From Inia geoffrensis (taxonomy: Eukaryota; Chordata; Mammalia; Artiodactyla; Iniidae): a stretch of DNA of 64,000 nt. Below are positions 57,611 through 64,000 of this stretch, piece by piece. How positions within the stretch are numbered: position 1 is the stretch's first letter; each line of letters begins with the position of its first letter. A program made the position numbers and the translations under genes. Under the pieces are notes generated by a model that did no database searches, was not told where the DNA came from, and was given only the letters and a program-made list of their open reading frames with translations. The stretch lies in the NCBI GenBank assembly GCA_036417435.1, contig CM070903.1, positions 84,065,501 through 84,129,500 on the forward strand, given 5' to 3'.

Positions 57611-58480
57611 ATGGTGGCCTATAAATAAGATATATTCCTAACAAATGAAAGAAAAGATATTTTTTTAAATCTTCAACTCAAAATTATGAAAGGGTCCCTT
57701 GGTGGATTAGAAACTGTGGAGATTTTCTAAAGATAAAATGCTGATGAAACAATGATGGGATTGGATTGAAGAAAGAAAACACAGTCCAAAATGTGGATGG
57801 GAGAGCACCATGCCCAGAGGGAGGAGTGCCTGGGAGCTGGACAGGACCAGGGCAGCTCAGACAGAGAACCACCAAGAGGAGCAGTGTTTGGTCTCCATAA
57901 ACCAAGCCCTGCCCACATTCACGCAAACATCAGCCAGTCAGAGGTGACTGGGGCATCTCTCTCCTGGCAACACAGTGGATGTGGGCTGGAGTCAGAGAGA
58001 GAAGGCAGGGTCCCATGCACACCAGAGACTGGAGCACCCATGCCACAAGACCAACCTAGGCCATCCCCTGTTCCCAGCTGCCCAACCCTCCCCTTCCCCA
58101 CTCACTCACATCCCACTCCTTCCCCAAGGAAGTAGCACTAACAGATACTAGAGAGCCCAACTTGGCTCCAACGAAGACAAGCCCAGTCAGCAAACTCTTG
58201 GGTAAGGCCAACACCATGAAAGAAGTGGAGCAGGCAACAAAAAGGAACTTACAGAGACAAACTGTATTCACTCTGTATTCAAACTGTATTCAACAGCAAG
58301 ACCTAAACATAATCCAAATCCTCGGAGGAATAAGCGAGGGTCTGGCATCCAAGAAACAAGAACAGGCAGGCTGTGCTGAAAAAGAACCAATGCGAACCCT
58401 TGAAAATAAAGAATACCATAAAAGAAATTAAAAAATAAGCAGATGAGCTGATAACAAAATAATGACAGTTTATAAGAATT
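57611..58480. other. Anonymous sequence
   Basis: No gene recognised. Frames at 57791-58135 (plus) and 57684-57926 (minus) overlap and appear non-coding. Confidence 0.35.
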
Positions 58481-58499
58481 ACTAAGCTAGAAAACTGAC

Positions 58500-58690
58500 C
58501 TGAGGGCTTCTTCTGGAATGCAGCACAAGAGGAGGAAAATATGAATTGATTTATTTAAGAGATGTGGAAAATAAATTCTGAAGTTCCAGCATCCCTCTAA
58601 TAGGTGTTCCAGAAAAAGAAAGTAGAATAGAGAGAGATTTTTTTAAAGAAATATTAAAACTAAAAAATAGAATAGAAAATAATATAATGT
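58500..58690 (+). mobile_element. Ancient L1ME-type ORF1 fragment, tentative
   Basis: ggcttcttctggaatgcagc, then aataggtgttccagaaaaag and gaatagagagagattttttt: diverged but in ORF1 order. Confidence 0.45.
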
Positions 58691-58872
58691 GTTCCCACCA
58701 ATCAGTACTGACAATTTATAATGTTTTACCGGGTGCGCATCGAGTAATATTTTTAGAGAACAAAACTACAGATAAAGCTGATGGTCTTTCTGACCCCCAA
58801 TCCCCCTTCCGCACCTTTTTCTTTCAGGCAGCAACCACCATCATGAATTGGTGGATATCTTTCCAGTCCATT

Positions 58873-58887
58873 ATTTATATATATATA

Positions 58888-58922
<35 letters not shown>

Positions 58923-58930
58923 GATGTGTA
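58873..58930. repeat. (TA)n microsatellite with a TG interruption
   Basis: Two runs of TA units separated by tgtgtg. It is preceded by tccagtccattatt. Confidence 0.9.
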
Positions 58931-58949
58931 TTATATAATATATATAATG

Positions 58950-59990
58950 TTGCATGTGGCTTTAAAGTTTACTTAAATAATAATATACTGTACACAGGGT
59001 GCTACAACCCAGGAATTTCACTCAGTAGTGTAAGTTTTAGCTTTCTCCACATTTATGCAGAGAAGACCAGTTAATTTCTCTGGACTGCTGTAGAATGTTT
59101 CATTGTATTCCTGACTATACCACATTTTTTTATATAGTACTTTATTTAATAGATGGATTTATGCAATAGTTCCAAATTTTTACCACCATGAAACAATGTA
59201 ATAATATGTGCCTTATGCACTTGGGTGAAGGTTTTTCCACGTGTATATCTAGAAGTAGAATTGCAGGGTGACAGGATATGCACATTTCCAATTTTACTAG
59301 ATTCCGGCAAACTGCTCTTCAGTTTGTACTCCAACAAGTAGTGTATGGATGTCCCCATTTTTCCTCAACCTCACCAATACTTAATATTTTCATACTTTTT
59401 AATTTTGCCAGTCTGATGGATGAGAAGTGATACCTCATTATAATTTTTAATTGCATGACCTTGATTTCTAGTCAGTTTGACCATCCTTTCATAGTCTACT
59501 GGCCATTTGGGATTCCTTTCCTATGAATTGTCTCTTTGCCTTTTTTTTCAATTGGGATATAGTTGACATATAACATTATACTAGCTTCAGGTGTATAATA
59601 TAATGATGCAATATACTGCAAAATGATCACCACAATAAGTCTAGTTAATATTCATCACCACACATAGTTATATATATTTTTCTTTCATTGGGTACTTTCA
59701 AGATCTACTCTCTCAGCCACCTTCAAATATACAATACAGTATTACTAACCATAGTTACCATGGTACACATTACATCCCCAGGAATTATTTATCTTACAAC
59801 TGGAAGTTTATACTTTTTCACCCTTCACCCATTTCACCCACCTACCGCCTCCCTAAATCCTTTTTCAGTTGCATTTATAGTGTGTTTTCATACAGAAGTT
59901 TTAAATTTTTACATAGTCAAATGTATTTATCTGATGGGAGATACTTTTTTTTAAAGAATGGATGTTTCTTGAACCTAAAAAAACTGAGTC
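58950..59990 (-). mobile_element. Old L1M-type LINE, minus strand, interrupted by a younger L1 end
   Basis: The antisense ORF2 end reads tttcctcaacctcaccaata, then gccagtctgatggatgagaa and gtctactggccatttgggat. After the younger L1 fragment (59548-59868) it resumes with agttgcatttatagtgtgtt and acatagtcaaatgtatttat. Confidence 0.7.
59548..59868 (-). mobile_element. L1 3' UTR fragment nested in older L1
   Basis: Minus-strand L1 3' end: aattgggatatagttgacat, agcttcaggtgtataatat, gctctctcagcc-like segment, then acattacatccccaggaatt. Older L1M continues on both sides. Confidence 0.8.
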
Positions 59991-59996
59991 CTCAGA

Positions 59997-60199
59997 GGGG
60001 TTTCCCTGGTGGTGCAGTGGTTGAGAGTCTGCCTGCCGATGCAGGGGACATGGGTTTGTGCCCCGGTCTGGGAAGATCCCACATGCCGCGGAGCGGCTGG
60101 GCCCGTGAGCCATGGCCGCTGAGCTTGCGCGTCCGGAGCCTGTGCTCCACAACGGGAGAGGCCACAACAGTGAGAGGCCCGCGTGGCGCACACACACAC
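59997..60199 (+). mobile_element. CHR-1-type SINE with 19-bp TSD
   Basis: gggtttccctggtggtgcag head; ggacatgggtttgtgccccg; gagcggctgggcccgtgag; ends gcgtggcgcacacacacac, so the A-rich tail starts with a short CA run. Exact TSD aaaaaactgagtcctcaga at 59978-59996 and 60200-60218. Nested at the edge of the old L1M. Confidence 0.97.
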
Positions 60200-60218
60200 A
60201 AAAAACTGAGTCCTCAGA

Positions 60219-62320
60219 ATTGAGAGAACACACAGAGTACTAAGCAGGATAAATCTAATAAATGCCCATTTAGACCCATAGTAGTGAAAGTTCAGCTGTT
60301 TGGGGTCGGGGGGAATTGTTGTCTGTGCTACTGTTTGCAACGGGAGAAGAGAGAGGGGGAGCTCCGGGTACTGGGAGAAACCAGCAAAGAACTGAGGTCT
60401 CGCACATTCACTGGTTTCAGGCTGTCCTTTGTAGCCACTTCACAAATCCCGTTCCTTGAGACATTAAACAGAATTCTGGAGACTCATTAGGGAGCATGGA
60501 TGGAAGGATTTTGTTGTTACTGTTATGTTGTTTTGTTTTGTTTTGTTTTGTTTAAACACAAAAACTAACAATTCAGAGTTCACAAAGCATTGTTTACACA
60601 TTAGGCTGAACCATCTGAAATTGCTATTTCTATAGAGTGAAAGAGCATTGAATGTTGGCAGTGTCCTGGAGTTCAACCTAACACATGATTTCATTTCATA
60701 CTGAACTCTGTGAGGTTTGCACTATTATTATCAACTTTTTTTTTTAGAGATGAGCAGCCAGTGGGGCAGGGAGCTTAAGTCGGCCGACGGGGGCTTTACG
60801 GCAGAGGTGAGCCTACCTGGCTCCAAAGCTCTTTGGGCAGGGCTTCCTCTGTCTGAGAAATGGGAAACACACTTCATGTTCCTCTCTCCCTCAGGAAGAT
60901 TGTGCCTGTCACGGATGTCACCTGTCTTCTGGGGAGATTAAGCTCAAGATAATCAGTGGCAAGAAATGGCCTTTGCCCGCAGCACTTGACCTCGACCTTC
61001 AGACAAACAACATGCTTCAGGCACGACACATGAGCTGGAGGAAAGTGTGTCAGGGCGAGAGTGGACTGCAAACCAGAGACAATCAGGTGAGCAGGGGAGA
61101 AAGAATGATTGTTGTGCGCGTCCCAGCTGTTAAATGCTACGTTCAGAACCCTAAGTAACTGGTGTGCAGTTTCCTTGCACCAACAGTAAATATTCCGGGA
61201 GAAAAACCTCCAGGGCCTGGGTGACATCTTCAGCAGGCCCGAGGTTTTCTGCTCATTTTTAGAACAGGGTCTGCAGTCACTTTGGGTTGCAAACACAGTC
61301 TCAATTCAGTAATTGGAATGCTAATGTAAGGTATTCATCAAAACTCTCAACTTATTTTTACCTTAAATCCTCTCTCTTCCCCCAGCCTGGGCCTGCCCAG
61401 CTGGACCCCACAGTGGGGACAGTAGAGAGGAGTTGGCTTCTTCCATCGTTTTCCACTGGGCCTCCCCAGCCAGTTGCCATGGCTACCACTCTGCTGCTCC
61501 ATGGGAGCAGGCGGGGAAGGGGCAGAAACAGCTGGCAGTTGACTTCAGGCTTCCTTGCCAGACAGTTGTTAAATTCTGCCTCTCTCTCATGGAGTGCTTT
61601 AATGCCCTCTCCACGAGACTACCCACTGAGCCTCTTTCTCCCAAAGTTCTCTCCAACCTGTGAATGTATCTCAAGTCCAATCTCATTTCTGGTGGTCACC
61701 TGGGGCCCCTTCCCCAGCACCCACCTTTAGCTAGTGGGGTCCCTCCACACAGGACCCAAGACATGGAGCCCTCACAGGCTCGCTGCTGTGAGGCCCACCT
61801 CTGTCTAGCAGCAATTCCCATTCTTCCTGTACCCCCCAAAAATACTCTGGGAGTGCAGGGGGTCCTAGGGTGGTGGCAGCAGCCCAACCAGTGCAGCTAG
61901 TGAGCCCTCCTCTCACTTTCCAGATTCCCCAGGTGGGACCAGAGCCCAGGCCACCACGCCCCAGCTCCAGGGGTCACATGTTAAGCTCTTGGAATAGCGT
62001 CCCCACAGGCAAATCATCCTCAGTGGGTTTGAGGTGAGGAAGCAGGCACTCCCCCTGCCCCCAAGATGGGACTCACAGCCCAGCTTTCTTCAAGGAAATC
62101 CTCCTCACAAAATCCTTCTGCCTCCTCTGTTTCTACTTTTTCAGAGTCTCAGTGGAGCCAAGGGGTTTCAAAAGTCTTGGAACAGATGTTGGCATTTCCT
62201 TAGAAAATCTCATAAGGTGACTTGGCACCACGCTTTGGATTTTCACATCTATGATACGTATTAGTACCTCGTGGAAAATTTAGTTTTAAGGCCCTGTTAC
62301 ATTTATATGCATTGACTCTT
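60219..62320. other. Anonymous intergenic sequence with MIR traces
   Basis: A (TTTTG)n lies at 60527-60553. A short antisense MIR trace is at about 60700-60790 (tgcactattattatcaact, then agagatgagcagcc). The 147-codon plus frame (61287-61730) and 140-codon minus frame (60874-61296) show no known family. No gene is supported. Confidence 0.4.
60527..60553. repeat. (TTTTG)n microsatellite
   Basis: About five ttttg units, followed by tttaaacac. Confidence 0.9.
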
Positions 62321-62625
62321 TACGTTCATAGGTACAAATAACATTTTTTTCATTTTAAAGACGAGGAAAACTTGCAACTTGCCTGGCGGTCCGATGGTTG
62401 AGACTCCATGCTTCCACGGCAGGGGGCGCAGATTCTATCCTTAGTCGGGGAAATAAGATCCCGCATGCTGCGTGGCACAACTGGAAAAAAAAAAAAAAGG
62501 TAGGAAAATTAAAAAGGTGAGGAAAACTCATCTCCGCGGACTTGAAGAGGTAAGGCCAAGGTCACCCAACCAAGTCAGTGATGGGGCTGGGATTCCAATC
62601 AGGTCTGTCTGGGGTCATCTGGGAG
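62320..62625 (-). repeat. MIR SINE split by a CHR SINE
   Basis: Left piece: cataggtacaaataac, then cattttaaagacgagg. Right piece after 62528: ggtaaggccaaggtcaccca, then gtgatggggctgggattcca and atcaggtct. Together they make one MIR core interrupted by the insertion. Confidence 0.8.
62373..62518 (+). mobile_element. Short CHR-family SINE inside a MIR
   Basis: tRNA-like head aacttgcctggcggtccgat; ggcgcagattctatccttag; tcccgcatgctgcgtgg; poly(A), then an A-rich tail with G interruptions. Short TSD gaggaaaact at 62363-62372 and 62519-62528. More diverged than the CHR-1 copies. Confidence 0.8.
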
Positions 62626-63325
62626 GTACATGCCCACTGGCCTTGAGCCCAAGGAAAGAATTTGAAGACCCGAAGGGAAGTGCTTCCTTCATTTAAGACT
62701 CAGGCCCCAAGAGGCTCTGGGCTACTATAGAGCTGATATAGGTCAGCTTCTGTGGCTTGGTCCAGCCTACACCCTCACAGGACACATTCCGGGACCTAGT
62801 TGCAGAGAGAGGGATGGGAGGACCAGGGTGTGGGAAGGACCGATAATTCTACTTATCTGGCAACAACCCCATCTAAATGTGACTTTCGACTCAGAGGAGG
62901 GTGACAGGAGGGCGCCAGGAGGGCTGACTCACCTAGTCTATCATCCAAGCCAAACACTGTGAGGAAAGGGCTCAGCTCAGCCAAGACTGTAACTGCAGGG
63001 GGATGGGGATTCTGTGCTGGGATCCAAGCCATGCCTTTGCCTCCGCGTTTTCTCGGTGTGTTTGGGCCTCCGTTTCTCCATGACTTCCATGAGCTTGGGA
63101 ACAAGGCATGCTGGGACTTCAACAGGTGGTCCAGAACCATCACAGGAAGGTGCTGAGAGGTGAGAGATGGAGGAACTGACTAAGCTGGTCCTTATAGGAG
63201 GGGGGAGATATGGCACTGGCCAGATCCCAAGATGGGCTTAGTTTGGTCTCCAGTGAGGTCCAGTCCGGTGGGTGTTTCCAACACAGCAGCTAAGAAACCA
63301 TGTCCTATCCACAATGGAATGACTA
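62626..63325. other. Anonymous sequence
   Basis: No gene or named repeat. Frames at 62853-63143 and 62977-63216 (minus) overlap a plus frame (62959-63156). Confidence 0.35.
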
Positions 63326-63430
63326 TTGAACACCATGGCACAGAACGCTTAATTACACGGAGAGATATTTACAATATATTATTAAGTGAAGACTATGTAG
63401 AGCAGGATCCTATCTTTATAAAAGCAGTGT
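63326..63430 (+). repeat. Old LINE-like fragment
   Basis: gatatttacaatatattatt, then aagtgaagactatgtagagc and gatcctatctttataaaag resemble the distal ORF2/3' end of old L1 elements. Short and diverged. Confidence 0.4.
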
Positions 63431-63867
63431 TGTTGCTTGAACAAGTGCTTCTGGAGGACCAGCCTAAGAGGTGCAGTTTGAGTTCTTGGCTCTGTTGACC
63501 ACTGTGGGTCCCGAGATTACACCCCTTCAAATAAGTTTCTTATTTATCCTCAGGCTGACCCAAAGGCTTGAGGTCAGTACAGGGTCCAGCCCCTTCCACT
63601 TCCTACGGTCAGAGCCACTCCCCTCCCTCTCTCCTACAGCCCCTTTCAAGGATCTGCTGGCCGGTCTTCTGTACCCTCCAAATACAAAGGGAACTGTCGT
63701 ACCCCCTTGTCATTTCCGCAAACAACTGGGCCACTCATTGGGCACCCATCTGTTGAATGATCCCTTCAGGGATTCCAGGATGCCCCTCCCAATCCTACCC
63801 CCAGTTTCTGATGGGGGCTGCATCCCTGAGGCCAGAATGTGTTTTGGGCACTTTCTCAATGAAGAAC
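63431..63867. other. Anonymous sequence
   Basis: No gene recognised; the 62-codon frame at 63568-63756 has no known family. Confidence 0.35.
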
Positions 63868-63914
63868 ACACATGTGCACGTGCATGCGTGCACGCACACA
63901 CACACACACACACG
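63868..63914. repeat. (CA)n microsatellite with GTGCA-rich left flank
   Basis: An alternating tgtgcacgtgcatgcgtgca stretch runs into about 10 CA units, a Z-DNA-capable arrangement like that at 5275-5345. Confidence 0.92.
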
Positions 63915-64000
63915 TTTAATCTAAGACAATCTACCTTGAAACAAAAACACAAACACACATATAAATGTTTTATTTTTTATATGCAACAGGCTCATAATAG

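Overview
This is mammalian genomic DNA, and the lineage is almost certainly Cetacea (whale or dolphin; hippopotamus is the only close alternative). The diagnostic evidence is at least fifteen copies of the tRNA-Glu-derived CHR SINE family, which is known from cetaceans and hippos. I see no Alu, no Bov-B or Bov-tA, and no PRE-1. No intact protein-coding gene can be supported. The window is a gene-poor, retrotransposon-dense stretch with one CpG island, one broken unprocessed-type gene and one processed pseudogene.

Layout: 195-735 is a CpG island and probable promoter whose gene lies outside the window or is not recognisable. 1-12 kb holds L1 3' ends on both strands (1575-2560, 4176-5198, 6131-6952), CHR SINEs, MIRs and a MER5-like fragment. 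12-16.7 kb is an ancient layer: a MaLR MLT1-type solo LTR inside a MIR, an ERV-L integrase remnant, and L2 LINE. 16.67-22.5 kb is a nearly full-length minus-strand L1 with a small scrambled L1 mosaic at its 5' end, inserted as one block into an L2. 22.5-26.5 kb has the rest of the L2, a rearranged L1, and an RPS10 processed pseudogene (25205-25765). 26482-31744 is a second nearly full-length L1, plus strand, with a CHR SINE in ORF1. 31.8-36.8 kb is old L1M/HAL1-type sequence cut by three SINEs. 39.8-42.8 kb is a cluster of endogenous-retrovirus pieces, including an ERV-L primer-binding-site-like motif and an integrase fragment.

The main gene finding is 44685-45560, an intronless TMEM45/TEDDM-family (DUF716) membrane-protein gene. 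It now has three frameshifts and an in-frame stop, with a CHR SINE inserted just after its original stop codon. From 45.8 kb to the end there are more CHR SINEs, L1 3' ends, L2/MIR fragments and microsatellites in otherwise anonymous DNA.

There is no operon-like or pathway-like organisation. What the sequence does show clearly is insertion history: many elements have readable target-site duplications (TSDs), so their nesting order can be reconstructed. I found no evidence of a new defence, mobile or regulatory system.
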